Shown piece after piece: positions 1 to 9,224 of a stretch of 64,000 nucleotides of DNA. This DNA comes from Cyanobium sp. ATX 6A2. GTDB lineage: Bacteria; Cyanobacteriota; Cyanobacteriia; PCC-6307; Cyanobiaceae. Made by a program: the position numbers and the translations under genes. A model generated the notes under the pieces. It saw nothing but the letters and a program-made list of their open reading frames with translations, had not been told where the DNA came from and searched no databases. The number at the start of each line of letters is the position of its first letter. Positions within the stretch are counted from its first letter, which is position 1. The DNA lies in contig NZ_JAGQCU010000004.1 of assembly GCF_024346355.1 (NCBI RefSeq), positions 144,518 to 208,517 of the forward strand, written 5' to 3'.

Positions 1-186
1 CGCGGGCTGCGCAGGCCGGTGACGGCCCTTGGCTTCCGCCATCGCCTGAGGCTGCCCAACCTGGAGAGCCTGATCGACCTGCTCGGAGCCCTGGCCGTGG
101 TGGGGGCGGGGTTGCAGCTGCTGCTGCTTCGCCTGCAGCCCGTGAGCACCGATCTGCTGCTGGTGGAGGCGCTATGTCTCGCCTGA
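1..186 (+). CDS. C-terminal end of a membrane subunit of the Mrp-like antiporter operon (5' partial)
   Basis: The frame is open from the window edge to a TGA that overlaps the start of mrpE by 13 bases, as expected for translationally coupled operon genes. The 61 visible residues include one hydrophobic segment and end in a short leucine-rich tail. In related cyanobacterial operons the gene before mrpE encodes an NdhD/MrpD-like proton-translocating subunit, so that is the likely identity, but the fragment alone does not prove it. Confidence 0.6.
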   Translation, partial: RGLRRPVTALGFRHRLRLPNLESLIDLLGALAVVGAGLQLLLLRLQPVSTDLLLVEALCLA

Positions 187-581
187 TCGTGATCGCCCTG
201 CGGATGCTGATCTGGCTGCTGCTCAGCGCCGATCCGGAGCTGCTCAATGTGGCCATCGGTCTGGCGGTATCCCTGGCACTGCCGCTGCCGCGGCGTGTGC
301 GGGCTCTCTCCCCCGGTCAGTTCTGGCGAGCCCTCGGCGACAGTGTCACCGCCCTGCCCCAGGCCTACAGCCAGGCCGCCCGGCTGCTCCTGCACCGCCG
401 GCTGGAGGAGAGCGTCGTGCACGATGAGCCGGCCCGGGTCGGCGGCCGTGCCTCCAGCGTGCTGGTGTTCCTGGACGTGTTCCGCATCACCCTCACCCCC
501 TTCACCATTGCCCTGGGGCTGGAGGGCGGCGGCCGCCGCTACCGGGTACACGAGCTGGTTTTCGAGGAGAAGGAGCGATGA
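174..581 (+). CDS. mrpE: Na+/H+ antiporter subunit E (MnhE/MrpE family)
   Basis: This 135-residue protein starts with a hydrophobic helix, followed by the conserved NVAIG-type stretch and a C-terminal domain ending near a VHELVFEE-like segment typical of MnhE proteins. MrpE is a small membrane subunit of the multi-subunit cation/proton antiporter that exports Na+ at the expense of the proton gradient. Its start overlaps the preceding gene and its stop overlaps mrpF (ATGA). The order E-F-G-DUF4040-B matches the cyanobacterial mrp operon and supports the assignment more than the sequence alone. Confidence 0.85.
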   Translation: MSRLIVIALRMLIWLLLSADPELLNVAIGLAVSLALPLPRRVRALSPGQFWRALGDSVTALPQAYSQAARLLLHRRLEESVVHDEPARVGGRASSVLVFLDVFRITLTPFTIALGLEGGGRRYRVHELVFEEKER

Positions 582-826
582 CCCTGCTGGTGTTCGGCAT
601 GGTGCTGGCTTTGCTGCTGCCGATCCTGGTGGTGTGCCGCCGCACCGACGTGTGGCACCGCCTGGCCGCCTTCGCCAGCGTGTCCACCAAGGTGGCGATG
701 GTGATGCTGGTGGTGTCGGTGGTGCGCGACGACTGGATGGTGGGCCTGGTGGGCGTGATCGTGCTCAGCGTCGGCAACGGCGCCGTGATGCTGCTCGCCA
801 ACCTGCTGCAGGGGGTGGAGGGATGA
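578..826 (+). CDS. mrpF: Na+/H+ antiporter subunit F (MnhF/MrpF family)
   Basis: This 82-residue protein has about three predicted membrane helices and the family pattern of a helix followed by an RRTDVWHRL-like loop. MrpF is a small integral membrane subunit of the Mrp antiporter complex. It starts within the mrpE stop (ATGA overlap) and its own stop overlaps the mrpG start, so the three genes are almost certainly co-translated. Confidence 0.85.
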   Translation: MTLLVFGMVLALLLPILVVCRRTDVWHRLAAFASVSTKVAMVMLVVSVVRDDWMVGLVGVIVLSVGNGAVMLLANLLQGVEG

Positions 827-1143
827 GTGGCGAGCTGCTGGCCGATGCCCCTGGGGTGCTGGCGGCCCTGGCCCAGGGCGCCAGTGCGGTGCTGCTGGGG
901 CTGGGGCTGCTGTTCTGGTTTGCCGGCAGCTGGCCCCTGCTGGGCCGGGCCAGCTACCTCACCAAGCTGCACTACCTGGGCATCTCCGACACCCTCGGCT
1001 CGGCGCTGATGTTGCTGGGGCTGCTGCTGCGCTTCCAGCGCGAATGGCCGCTGCTGGTGCTGGCGCTGCTGTCGCTGGTGGTGTGGAACACAATCTTCGG
1101 CTACGTGCTGGCGGCCTGCTCCCAGCCCCGCCGCCGCCCCTGA
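823..1143 (+). CDS. mrpG: Na+/H+ antiporter subunit G (MnhG/MrpG family)
   Basis: The start at 823 was chosen because it overlaps the mrpF stop; a much longer open frame runs upstream but is only the shadow of mrpE and mrpF. The 106-residue product has three hydrophobic segments and the characteristic KLHYLGISDTLG motif of MnhG subunits. It belongs to the Mrp antiporter complex in the membrane. The function of the individual subunit is not well established in the family. Confidence 0.85.
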   Translation: MSGELLADAPGVLAALAQGASAVLLGLGLLFWFAGSWPLLGRASYLTKLHYLGISDTLGSALMLLGLLLRFQREWPLLVLALLSLVVWNTIFGYVLAACSQPRRRP

Positions 1144-1151
1144 ACCCCTCC

Positions 1152-1706
1152 ATGACCCTCGGCACCGACCTGCCCCTGCTGCTGCCGCTCACGGCCCTGC
1201 TGCCGCTTACGGCGATCCTGGTGGTGGTGCAGAGCAACCCCTATCAGACCCTGGTGCTGCGCGGCATCCTCGGTGCCGTGGCGGCGCTGATCTACGCCCT
1301 GCTGGGGGCGGCCGACGTGGCCCTCACCGAGGCCCTGGTGGGCACGCTGCTCTCCACCACCCTCTACGCCGTGGCCCTGCGCTCCTCGATGGTGCTGCGG
1401 CTGGCGCGGCCGGTGGGCGCTCAGCCCCTGCCGGCGAATCTGCGCCAGCAGCTGGAGGCCTGGCTGGATCCGCTCAGCCTGCGGCTGGAGCTGGTGGAGC
1501 AAGCCCAGGCCGTCGACCTCCACGGCCTGCTCGAATGGCAGCCGGAAACCGCCGTGCTGCGGGTGCGGCTGCACAGCCCCAGCCTGCTGCAACGTCTCGC
1601 CGCCCTGCCTCGGGCTGGCGGCTGGGGGGATCTGAGTGCGGCGCTGCGGCTGCTGCCGGCCGGCGCCGATCCTGATCTCGCCGCGTCCCTCGAGCTCGAC
1701 CGATGA
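1152..1706 (+). CDS. DUF4040-type antiporter subunit (MrpA C-terminal / MbhD-like)
   Basis: This 184-residue protein carries three hydrophobic helices, including an RGILGAVAALIYALLGAADV stretch and an ALVGTLLSTTLYAVALR segment typical of the DUF4040 / MbhD module, which in other bacteria is fused to the end of MrpA. A soluble tail of about 90 residues follows. It sits eight bases after mrpG and its stop overlaps mrpB. In cyanobacteria this module is usually a separate gene in the mrp operon, as here. Confidence 0.75.
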   Translation: MTLGTDLPLLLPLTALLPLTAILVVVQSNPYQTLVLRGILGAVAALIYALLGAADVALTEALVGTLLSTTLYAVALRSSMVLRLARPVGAQPLPANLRQQLEAWLDPLSLRLELVEQAQAVDLHGLLEWQPETAVLRVRLHSPSLLQRLAALPRAGGWGDLSAALRLLPAGADPDLAASLELDR

Positions 1707-2380
1707 TCGCCGGCGTGCTGAGGCTGGTCTACGGCCCGGCGGCCGTGCTGCTCTGCCTGATTCCCCTGGCGGTGGCCCTGCCGCCGCCGCCGGATGTCGC
1801 CGCCACGGTGACGGAGCTGCTGGAGGCGGGTCGGGTGCCCAACCTGGTGGCCACGGTGATCCTCTACACCCGCCTCTACGACACGGTGGGCGAGGTGGTG
1901 GTGTTCACCCTGGCCTCGATCGGCGTGCGCTGGATCTTCAGCGGCGATTCCCTCCAGCGCCGCATCCGTGTCCTGACGGACGCGCCCTCGGTGGTGCTCT
2001 GCCAGCTGGGGGCCACCGTGTGTGCGCTGGTGGCGGTGGAGCTGGCCCTGCGCGGCCACCTCTCGCCAGGCGGCGGCTTCGCTGCGGGGGTGGCCGGCGG
2101 CACTGCCATCGGGCTGCTGCTGATCAGCGGCTCGCTGCGGCTGGTGGACCGCTTCTACACCCGCTACCGCGCTGATCTCTGGGAGAAGGGGGCCGTGGTG
2201 GTGTTCCTGCTGCTGGCCTTTCTCAGTCTGGAGGGGCTGGGGCCGGCCATGGGAGGCCGCTTCGGGGCGATCGCCAGCGGCGGCTGGATCCCGTTGCTGA
2301 ATGTGCTGGTGGCCCTCAAGGTGACGCTGGGGTCGTGGGCGATGGTGCAGCTGCTGGTGCGTTACAGGGGTCTGCTCTGA
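1703..2380 (+). CDS. mrpB: Na+/H+ antiporter subunit B (MnhB/MrpB family)
   Basis: This 225-residue membrane protein contains the YDTVGEVVVFTLASIGVRW segment and the RGHLSPGGGFAAGVAGG motif that define the MnhB domain. It has about six hydrophobic segments. It is the last gene of the mrp cluster, overlaps the previous stop by four bases, and is followed by a hairpin. Together the cluster would encode most of a Na+/H+ antiporter, consistent with the Na+-dependent BicA transporter encoded just downstream. Confidence 0.85.
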   Translation: MIAGVLRLVYGPAAVLLCLIPLAVALPPPPDVAATVTELLEAGRVPNLVATVILYTRLYDTVGEVVVFTLASIGVRWIFSGDSLQRRIRVLTDAPSVVLCQLGATVCALVAVELALRGHLSPGGGFAAGVAGGTAIGLLLISGSLRLVDRFYTRYRADLWEKGAVVVFLLLAFLSLEGLGPAMGGRFGAIASGGWIPLLNVLVALKVTLGSWAMVQLLVRYRGLL

Positions 2381-2385
2381 TCGAA

Positions 2386-2407
2386 TCCCCCATCACCAGA
2401 TGGGGGA
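2386..2407 (+). terminator. Hairpin after the mrp operon
   Basis: A nine- to ten-base stem (TCCCCCATC / GATGGGGGA) with an ACCA loop lies six bases after the mrpB stop. It lacks a following T-run, so it may be a weak terminator or an mRNA-stabilising hairpin. The 330 bases that follow are richer in A+T and show no convincing gene. Confidence 0.55.
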
Positions 2408-2736
2408 AGACACTCCTAGACACTCCTATCAGTGAGGATTTGCTGGCGTCCACATCATCGGATAGTCGCACGCCTGAAATGGCGCCAGAGCAGTCGCGAA
2501 GCTTGTAAACGCGACTACATTGTGTTGTTAATGGAGAAGCGAATTCGATGGTCTTGCCATCGGTTTGCATTGGCTTTGCGGCTGGAAGTTCTATTTTTGG
2601 CCTGAGTTCCTGATGCTTCGTCTCTAGGCCCTGTGGGCGCGTCAGTGGCCAGTGCCGTCGCCAGAGGATTTGGTGGCTCGGCACGATCAGCGGCCCTGAT
2701 CATGCCTCCGCCCCGCAGGCAGCGGCTGCCCCTGCC

Positions 2737-2922
2737 TCAGGGGTTGCAGCGAGGGCACTGCCGCAGTTCGTTCTCGAACGTGCGTGCCAGCTGTGCTTCG
2801 GGGGAGTGACGGGCCATCTGGCTCAGCACCAGCAGGCTGCGCAGGCCCAGCCAAACCAGGGCAAGCAGGATCCGGCCCACAGGGCACCGGGCCTGGCGAG
2901 CTCGACCCAGTTGTTTGATCAC
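2737..2922 (-). CDS. Possible small membrane protein with a C-terminal CPRC motif
   Basis: A GTG-started frame of 61 codons lies divergently from bicA. It encodes a basic N-terminus, one hydrophobic stretch (LLALVWLGLRSLLVL) and a cysteine pair (CPRC) three residues from the end. The arrangement is protein-like but no family is recognised. It leaves only 36 bases to the bicA start, so a shared divergent promoter region would be tight. The bicA frame itself is also open across this stretch, which lowers confidence. Confidence 0.35.
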   Translation of the reverse strand: MIKQLGRARQARCPVGRILLALVWLGLRSLLVLSQMARHSPEAQLARTFENELRQCPRCNP

Positions 2923-2958
2923 GCGGCTAAGGTTCGCCGCCCACCTTCGCCTGTAGCG

Positions 2959-4680
2959 ATGACCACATCATCGGCGCCCCCGCGGCGCCCGGGTCTGCGG
3001 GTGCTGAACCACATCAGCACCAGGAACATCAAGGGAGATCTGTTCGGCGGGGTCACCGCCGCGGTGATCGCCCTGCCCATGGCCCTGGCCTTCGGGGTGG
3101 CCGCCTTCGGTGGAGCTGAGGGTGGTGCCGCAGCCGGCCTCTGGGGTGCGGTGCTGGTGGGTCTGTTCGCCGCCCTGTTCGGGGGCACGCCCGCCCTGAT
3201 CTCGGAGCCCACCGGTCCGATGACGGTGGTGATGACCGCGGTGGTGGCGGATCTCAGCTCCCGCGATCCGCAGAACGGCCTGGCCATGGCCTTCACGGTG
3301 GTGATGCTGGCCGGGGTGTTTCAGATCCTCTTCGGGCTGCTGAAGCTGGGCCGCTATGTGACCCAGATGCCCTACACGGTGATCTCGGGCTTCATGAGCG
3401 GCATCGGCATCATCCTGATCGTGCTGCAGATCGGCCCGTTTCTGGGCCAGGCGATCCCCAGAGGCGGGGTGCTCGGCACCCTCTCCAGCCTCCCGGCCCT
3501 GGTGCAGAACGTCCAGCTCGACGAGGTGGTGCTGGCGGTGATCACCTTGGCGGTTCTCTGGTTCACCCCTCGCCGGGTGCGAACCGTTGTTCCGGCTCAG
3601 CTGATCGCCCTGGTGCTCGGCACCCTGCTCTCTTTTTCCTTACTCCAGGGCGACGCAGACGGCCTGCGCCGCATCGGCGTGATCGCCTCAGGGTTTCCAG
3701 AGCTGCAGATCCCCCACTTCCAGCTGCCCCAGCTGCAACTGATGCTGGTTGATGCGGCGGTGCTGGGGATGCTGGGCTGCATCGACGCCCTGCTCACCTC
3801 GGTGATCGCCGACAGCATCACCCGCACCGAGCACAACTCCAACAAGGAGCTCATCGGTCAGGGCCTGGGCAATCTGGTGTCGGGCCTGTTCGGTGGCCTG
3901 CCCGGCGCCGGAGCCACCATGGGCACAGTGGTGAACATCCAGAGCGGCGGCCGCAGCGCCCTCTCCGGTATCTCCCGCGCCCTGGTGCTGATGCTGGTGA
4001 TTCTCGCCGGGGCACGGCTGGCGGGTGAGATCCCCCTGGCCGTGCTGGCCGGCATCGCCCTGAAGGTGGGTGTTGACATCATCGACTGGGGTTTTCTCAG
4101 ACGCGCCCACCGGATCTCGATCAAGGGTGCCCTGATCATGTATCTGGTGATTGCTCTCACCGTGCTGGTTGACCTGATCGCGGCCGTGGGCATCGGTGTG
4201 TTCATCGCCAACATCCTCACCATCGACAAGATGGGCGAACTGCAGGCCAAGTCGGTGAAATCGGTGAGCACCGGTGATGGTGACCTCGATATTCCCGCTG
4301 ATGACAAAGCCCTGCTCGACCAGGGCAAGGGCCAGGTGCTGCTGTTTCAGCTCAATGGTGCCATGTTGTTCGGTGTGGCCAAGGCGATCGGCCGCGAACA
4401 CAATGCCGTCGGCGACTGCAAGGCGGTGATCTTTGATCTCTCCGAAGTGTCCCACCTCGGCGTCACTGCCTCTCTGGCGGTGGAGAACGCCGTGGAGGAA
4501 GCGATTGAAAAGGGCCGGCTGGTGTATGTGGTGGGGGCCACCGGCACCACCAAGCGACGCCTGCAAAATCTCGGTCTTTATGAGAAGCTGCCGGATGACC
4601 ACACCAGCATCAGCCGCCATGAGGCCCTGCAGCGGGCCGTCACGGAGATTGCGGCATCGGCCGATGGATCCGCTGTCTGA
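2959..4680 (+). CDS. bicA: Low-affinity Na+-dependent bicarbonate transporter BicA (SulP family)
   Basis: The 573-residue product follows the known BicA sequence almost throughout: an N-terminal GDLFGGVTAAVIALPMALAFG stretch (residues about 24-44), the EPTGPMTVV motif, a GCIDALLTSV..D...RTEHNSNKEL core, a GAGATMGTVVNIQSGGR segment, and a C-terminal STAS domain ending in HLGVTASLA and GATGTTKRR. BicA imports HCO3- with Na+ across the plasma membrane for the CO2-concentrating mechanism. The start at 2959 aligns with family N-termini; the frame stays open further upstream without homology. The preceding mrp genes could supply the Na+ gradient. A terminator follows. Confidence 0.95.
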   Translation: MTTSSAPPRRPGLRVLNHISTRNIKGDLFGGVTAAVIALPMALAFGVAAFGGAEGGAAAGLWGAVLVGLFAALFGGTPALISEPTGPMTVVMTAVVADLSSRDPQNGLAMAFTVVMLAGVFQILFGLLKLGRYVTQMPYTVISGFMSGIGIILIVLQIGPFLGQAIPRGGVLGTLSSLPALVQNVQLDEVVLAVITLAVLWFTPRRVRTVVPAQLIALVLGTLLSFSLLQGDADGLRRIGVIASGFPELQIPHFQLPQLQLMLVDAAVLGMLGCIDALLTSVIADSITRTEHNSNKELIGQGLGNLVSGLFGGLPGAGATMGTVVNIQSGGRSALSGISRALVLMLVILAGARLAGEIPLAVLAGIALKVGVDIIDWGFLRRAHRISIKGALIMYLVIALTVLVDLIAAVGIGVFIANILTIDKMGELQAKSVKSVSTGDGDLDIPADDKALLDQGKGQVLLFQLNGAMLFGVAKAIGREHNAVGDCKAVIFDLSEVSHLGVTASLAVENAVEEAIEKGRLVYVVGATGTTKRRLQNLGLYEKLPDDHTSISRHEALQRAVTEIAASADGSAV

Positions 4681-4749
4681 TTCTGTTTCCCACCTGGTTT
4701 GTCAATCGGATCATTGGCGGGATCATTGACGGGATCATCGGTAGCAAGG

Positions 4750-4772
4750 CCCCGGCAAGAGTCGGGGTTTTC
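4750..4772 (+). terminator. Rho-independent terminator downstream of bicA
   Basis: A CCCCG / CGGGG stem with an eight-base loop is followed by four T residues, 70 bases after the bicA stop. Immediately upstream (about 4709-4741) the 9-mer GGATCATTG or a close variant occurs three times in tandem with CGG-type spacers; its meaning is unknown. Confidence 0.7.
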
Positions 4773-4981
4773 CTATGGCAGAAGCGCCTGTCGATGGTGC
4801 TGGACAAGTCGTTCATCCACATCCGGTGATTGCGCATCAAGAGCCATCTACAGGGAGATGTCTTGAAAACGATCAGCGTCACTGATCGCTGCGATTCAGA
4901 CTGCTTCTATGGGGCTGAGATTCCGCCAGTCCTGTAGAAAAGGTCTGTAACGTCTGCCGAACTCACCCAATCCCTCCGCCG

Positions 4982-5953
4982 ATGCCTGCGCCACAGAAGC
5001 GCCCCCCGGGCGGCTGCGACGCACTCAGCCTGCACATGCGTGCCATCGGCCGCATCCCCCTGCTCACTGCCGAGGAGGAGATCAGTCTGGCCCGGCTGGT
5101 GCAGATGGGCCGTCAGCTCGAGGAGGTGGCCGATGAGATGAAACTCCGCGCCGGCGGGACTCCTCCCAGCAGCGAGGCCTGGGCCCTCGAAGCCGGCCTG
5201 GAGCCAGGGCACCTGCGCCGCTGTCTGCGGCAGGCTACGCAGGCCCGCAGCCGCATGGTCACGGCAAACCTGCGCCTGGTGGTGAGCATGGCGCGCCGTT
5301 CCATGCATCGCCCCGCAGACCTGGAAGACCTCATTCAGGAGGGCACCATCGGGCTGATCCGCGCTGTGGAACGCTTCGACCCCAGCCGCGGTTACCGCTT
5401 CTCCACCTATGCCGTGTGGTGGATCCGCGACGGCATCGGCAGGTCGCTGGTGGCCCGGGGCCGTTCCATCCGCCTGCCGGCCTCGATGGTGCAGCAGCTG
5501 CATCGGCTGCGGGAAGCCCAGCAGCGTCTGGGCCATGAGCTGGGCAGGGATCCCGGCATCGCTGAACTGGCTGCCGCCACGGATCTCAAACCGCTCGATA
5601 TCCGCGAGGTGCTGTTCCGGGCTCAGGAGCCCCTCAGTCTCGACGGGTATCCAGGCAGCGATGCCAACCTGCCTCTGCTCGACACCCTGGCCTGCCAGGC
5701 CAGCCGCCCCGAGGAGCGGGTCACCGCCGTTCTGCTCCGCCAGGACATCGACCAGCTGCTGGACGAACTGCCACCCCTGGAAGCCGAGCTGCTGCGACTG
5801 CGCTACGGCCTTCCGTCGTCTGAACCTCTGAGCCTGTGCGCCGTGGCGCGGCGGATGGGGATCAGCCGCGACAGCGCCCGGGGGCTGGAACGCAGAGCCA
5901 ACGCCTCGATCCGACAGCTTTCGACCCGCGTTGCCGATTACCTGGAGGCCTGA
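4982..5953 (+). CDS. RNA polymerase sigma factor, RpoD/SigA-related group 2
   Basis: This 323-residue protein has the sigma-70 layout: region 1.2 (residues about 14-45), region 2 with [30 protein letters not shown] and the [13 protein letters not shown] promoter-melting helix (about 97-165), region 3 with [10 protein letters not shown], and region 4 with a helix-turn-helix at [19 protein letters not shown] near the C-terminus. It lacks the long 1.1 region of the primary factor, so it is a non-essential group 2 factor that would redirect polymerase under stress or nutrient change. It stands alone between bicA and the convergent fasciclin gene. Confidence 0.9.
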   Translation: MPAPQKRPPGGCDALSLHMRAIGRIPLLTAEEEISLARLVQMGRQLEEVADEMKLRAGGTPPSSEAWALEAGLEPGHLRRCLRQATQARSRMVTANLRLVVSMARRSMHRPADLEDLIQEGTIGLIRAVERFDPSRGYRFSTYAVWWIRDGIGRSLVARGRSIRLPASMVQQLHRLREAQQRLGHELGRDPGIAELAAATDLKPLDIREVLFRAQEPLSLDGYPGSDANLPLLDTLACQASRPEERVTAVLLRQDIDQLLDELPPLEAELLRLRYGLPSSEPLSLCAVARRMGISRDSARGLERRANASIRQLSTRVADYLEA

Positions 5954-5968
5954 ACCGCAGAGCTGGAC

Positions 5969-6371
5969 CTAACCGGGCAGGATCACCCGGTTGATCACGT
6001 GCACCATGCCGTTGTCGCAGGCGATGTCGGCGGTGACCACGGTGGCGTTCTTCACCTCGAACGGGGCGGCACGGCGGATCGGGATCGGTGCCCCCTCCAG
6101 GCTGGGCCACTCCGGCTGGGCCACCAGAGCCGCCTGGGGGTGGGCGCCGGCGATCACGTGGTATTTCCAGGATCCGCGCCAGCTGGGGCGGGTTGTCCAC
6201 CAGCGTCTGCACGGTGCCCGGTGGGAGGGCGGCAAAGGCGTCATCCACCGGTGCCAGCACGGTGAACGGCCCCGGTCCCTCCAGGGCGCCGCGCAGCACG
6301 GCGGCGTCGACCGCCGCCAGCAGGGTGGTGAAGCAGCCGGCGCCGGCGGCGGTGTCGAGAATTGTGGCCAT
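5969..6371 (-). pseudogene. Fasciclin (FAS1) domain protein with a one-base frameshift
   Basis: The first 67 codons encode the start of a FAS1 domain ([17 protein letters not shown], then [17 protein letters not shown]). The frame then breaks after QLARIL. Removing one of the two C bases at 6167-6168 restores [18 protein letters not shown] and continues to [20 protein letters not shown], the canonical end of a FAS1 domain. The repaired product is about 133 residues, the usual single-domain length. FAS1 proteins are typically secreted or cell-surface adhesive domains, but no signal peptide is evident. Either a recent mutation or a sequencing error is possible. Confidence 0.8.
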
Positions 6372-6385
6372 GGCTGGGTGAGCGG

Positions 6386-7690
6386 TCAGCGGTAGTCCTG
6401 GTTCTGCACGGCGTCGATGCAGGCCTCGGGTCTCAGAAAGCGATCCATCTGGGCCTCGAAGAAGTGCCGATTGGCCAGCAGGTGGTGAGGGTCGGGATCG
6501 TCGAGCGGATAGAACAGCGCCGCCCGCAGGGCCTGGATCACCGCCGAGGTGACGTTGACCATCGAGCGCTGGAAGGTGATGCCCAGCTGCACCAGCTGGT
6601 CGGCCTCGCCGCGCTTGTGCTGGCGGTAGAGATCCTGCAGGTAGGGGGGCAGGAAATGCAACATGTCCTGCATCAGCAGGGTGGGCGGAATCCCCGCTGA
6701 GCCCACTGGAAACACATCGGCGTAGAGGATGCCGTAGTGAAAGTCGGCCTGCTTGGCCGGCACCTGGCCGGCCTGGGCGTTGTAGCTCTTGGTGCCGCGG
6801 AAGGGGGAGGTGCGGTAGAACACGGCCTCCACATAGGGCAGGGCGGCCTCATAGAGCCAGGTGAAACCTTCGCCCTTGGGGATGATCTCGAACAGCTCAC
6901 CGCGAATGACCACGTGGTGGTAGATCGGCCGGCCCGCCACTGCGAAGATGCCGTTCACCAGAAACTCCATCGCCTCGGGCACGGAACTGAGCCTGCCCTC
7001 GTCGTAGAGGTCGCTCATCTCGAAGAACACCGGCGCCATCACCTCCCAGAAGAGGCCCAGGTTGCTGCAGAAGCTGAGCTGCTTCACCTTCTCAAGAAAC
7101 AGATCCGGGAACAGGCGATGCAGGCCCAGCATCAGCGGATTCCCGCGGAAGTAGGCCCGGATTGCCCGGTCGGCGTTGGTTCGGTAGGCGTCGCTGTCGA
7201 GGTAGTCGTTGAAGCGGCCGCCCATGCCCTGGTGCCAGAACATGGCCTGCATGCAGGCCTCGGCGAACTCCATGTTGATGCGGTCGTGCCAGAGGTGATG
7301 GAGCAGCTTCGGCAGGCGGCTGGTTTCGCCCCGCTCCATGAACGCCAGCAATTCCGGATGGGCCTTCTCACCACCGCGCCAGATGCGCAGCTGCGATTGA
7401 TCACCGGCATAGCTGTTGGGCCGATCGAGATACTCCTGGGGGAGGAAGTATTTGAAGGCCGGCAGCGGCTCGAGGAACACCCGCTCGGCGATGTAGAGCA
7501 GATCGCGCCAGTAGAAATCCATCGGCACGGCATAGGCCTTGTAGATGCCGATGATCTGCTGGAGGTTCTCCGGTGTGTCGGGCAGCATCGAACCCCCCGC
7601 CTCCAGCCGGTGGATCACCTCGGCGTAGCGGTGGGTGGAGGGGGGAATCAGGGGCGCCTGGGTGCGCTCCGAGGCGGCGGTGGTGGACAT
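6386..7690 (-). CDS. chpX: CO2 hydration protein of the NDH-1 CO2-uptake complex (ChpX/CupB type)
   Basis: The 434-residue protein matches the ChpX/ChpY family along its length, with conserved blocks such as [37 protein letters not shown] and [19 protein letters not shown]. The family converts CO2 to HCO3- inside the cell, driven by a specialised NDH-1 complex on thylakoid membranes. It overlaps ndhD4 by one base and is followed by the fasciclin gene. Grouping with ndhD4 and ndhF4, and the absence of an sbtA or ndhD3 neighbour, points to the constitutive ChpX (CupB) form; paralogue identity is inferred from context. Confidence 0.88.
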   Translation of the reverse strand: MSTTAASERTQAPLIPPSTHRYAEVIHRLEAGGSMLPDTPENLQQIIGIYKAYAVPMDFYWRDLLYIAERVFLEPLPAFKYFLPQEYLDRPNSYAGDQSQLRIWRGGEKAHPELLAFMERGETSRLPKLLHHLWHDRINMEFAEACMQAMFWHQGMGGRFNDYLDSDAYRTNADRAIRAYFRGNPLMLGLHRLFPDLFLEKVKQLSFCSNLGLFWEVMAPVFFEMSDLYDEGRLSSVPEAMEFLVNGIFAVAGRPIYHHVVIRGELFEIIPKGEGFTWLYEAALPYVEAVFYRTSPFRGTKSYNAQAGQVPAKQADFHYGILYADVFPVGSAGIPPTLLMQDMLHFLPPYLQDLYRQHKRGEADQLVQLGITFQRSMVNVTSAVIQALRAALFYPLDDPDPHHLLANRHFFEAQMDRFLRPEACIDAVQNQDYR

Positions 7691-9213
7691 CAGGCGAGCG
7701 GCGGGAGAGAGGGGGCAGGCGCCACCACGGCCACCAGCGCTGCGGGAGCGGCCGGCCGGAGGGCGAGGGCGGCGGTGTCGCGCTCACTCCAGCCGGTGAG
7801 GCTGGTGGGCCAGATGCCGCTGAGCAGCACCAGCAGGCTGAGCACCAGGGCCGGCAGGCGCTCCCCCCAGCCGGTGGCCTGCCAGTCGGCACGGCCGTTG
7901 TCGAGGCGGCCGAAGCCCACCCGGTTGAACAGGCGCACGGCATACACCGCCGTGAAGCCCGAGGCCACCAGGCACACCAGGGTGGTGCGGGGGAACACGG
8001 TCCAGCTGCCCTCGAACACCAGCAGCTCGGCCGGGAAGCCGGCCAGGCCGGGGATGCCGGCGGCGGCCATCAGGGCCAGGAGCAGCAGGGCGGCGGTGAA
8101 GGGCAGGCCGCGGATCGGGTTGAGCAGGCCGGAGAGCTCGGCGATGGCGGTGGTGCCGGTCTTGCGTTCGATCAGGCCCACGCAGGCGAACAGCAGGGCC
8201 ACGATCAGGCCGTGGGCGATCACCTGGGCCACCGCCCCCTGCAGGCTCATCGGCGTGGCGGCTGCCAGGGCCAGCACCAGCAGGCCCATGTGCCCGAGGG
8301 AGCTGTAGGCCATCAGCCGGCGGATGTCGGTGGCGGCGATGGCGTTGAGCGCGCCGTACACCGCACTCACGGCCCCGGCGGCGGCGATCCAGGGCGACCA
8401 GGCCGCCCAGACATCCGGCAGCAGGCCCACGCCGAAGCGCAGCAGGCCGTAGGCCCCCAGCTTCGACACCGCACCGCCCAGCAGCATCACCACCGGGGTG
8501 GGTGCCTGGCCGTAGGTGAAGGGCTGCCAGCCGTGCAGGGGCACAACCGGCAGCTTGAGCCCGAAGGCGAGCAGCAGCAGGGCCAGCACCCAGGCCTGGG
8601 CGGCGGCGGGCAGGGGATGGGCCGCCAGGGCGGCATAGCTGAACTCCACCCCGGCCCCAGGCCCTGCGCCTGCAGGCCCCTGGCCCAGCCAGCCGAAGGC
8701 CAGCACCGCCCCCAGCAGGCTCAGCCCCGACACCGCCCCGTAAAGCAGGAAACGGATCGCGGCCCCGGCCCGGCGCTCGCGGCCCCAGATCGCCACCAGC
8801 AGGGTGGTGGGGATCAGCACCAGCTCGAAGGCCAGCACGAACAGCAAGGCGTTGCGGGCCAGAAACGCCCCCACCACCCCCAGGTTGGTGGCCAGCAGCA
8901 GGGGGTAGTAGAGCCGCGGCCGCAGCTGATCGAGCGGCGAGGCCAGCACCGCCATGGCGGTGAGCAGGGCGGTGAGCAGCACCAGGGGCAGGGACAGTCC
9001 ATCGAGGCCCAGCTCCAGGTCAAGCCCCAGCCGCGGCAGCCAGCTGAGGCTGAGATCGGCGGGTGGGCGCCTCCAGGCCACCAGCCCCACCACCAGCTGG
9101 GCGAGGGCGGTGAGGGCGGCCAGTCCCCGACCCAGCTGCGGGCGGTCGGCCGGCAGCACGGTGAGCATCAGGCCCGCCGAGAGGGGAATCAGCAGCAACA
9201 GCAGCAACGTCAT
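7690..9213 (-). CDS. ndhD4: NAD(P)H-quinone oxidoreductase subunit 4 (NdhD4, CO2-uptake form)
   Basis: This 507-residue membrane protein has about 14 hydrophobic segments and the proton-channel antiporter fold, with conserved LAFELVLIPTTLLVAIWGRERR and ATDIRRLMAYSSLGHMG segments. It belongs to the NDH-1 form specialised for CO2 uptake rather than respiration. It lies 11 bases after ndhF4 and overlaps chpX by one base, so the three genes form one operon on the minus strand. Confidence 0.9.
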   Translation of the reverse strand: MTLLLLLLIPLSAGLMLTVLPADRPQLGRGLAALTALAQLVVGLVAWRRPPADLSLSWLPRLGLDLELGLDGLSLPLVLLTALLTAMAVLASPLDQLRPRLYYPLLLATNLGVVGAFLARNALLFVLAFELVLIPTTLLVAIWGRERRAGAAIRFLLYGAVSGLSLLGAVLAFGWLGQGPAGAGPGAGVEFSYAALAAHPLPAAAQAWVLALLLLAFGLKLPVVPLHGWQPFTYGQAPTPVVMLLGGAVSKLGAYGLLRFGVGLLPDVWAAWSPWIAAAGAVSAVYGALNAIAATDIRRLMAYSSLGHMGLLVLALAAATPMSLQGAVAQVIAHGLIVALLFACVGLIERKTGTTAIAELSGLLNPIRGLPFTAALLLLALMAAAGIPGLAGFPAELLVFEGSWTVFPRTTLVCLVASGFTAVYAVRLFNRVGFGRLDNGRADWQATGWGERLPALVLSLLVLLSGIWPTSLTGWSERDTAALALRPAAPAALVAVVAPAPSLPPLA

Positions 9214-9224
9214 GGCGGGACTCC

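Noticed and set aside
2410..2736. Possible short genes in the mrp-bicA gap
   Set aside because: Frames of 60-120 codons exist on the minus strand, but none has protein-like composition; the stretch is A+T-richer and probably regulatory.
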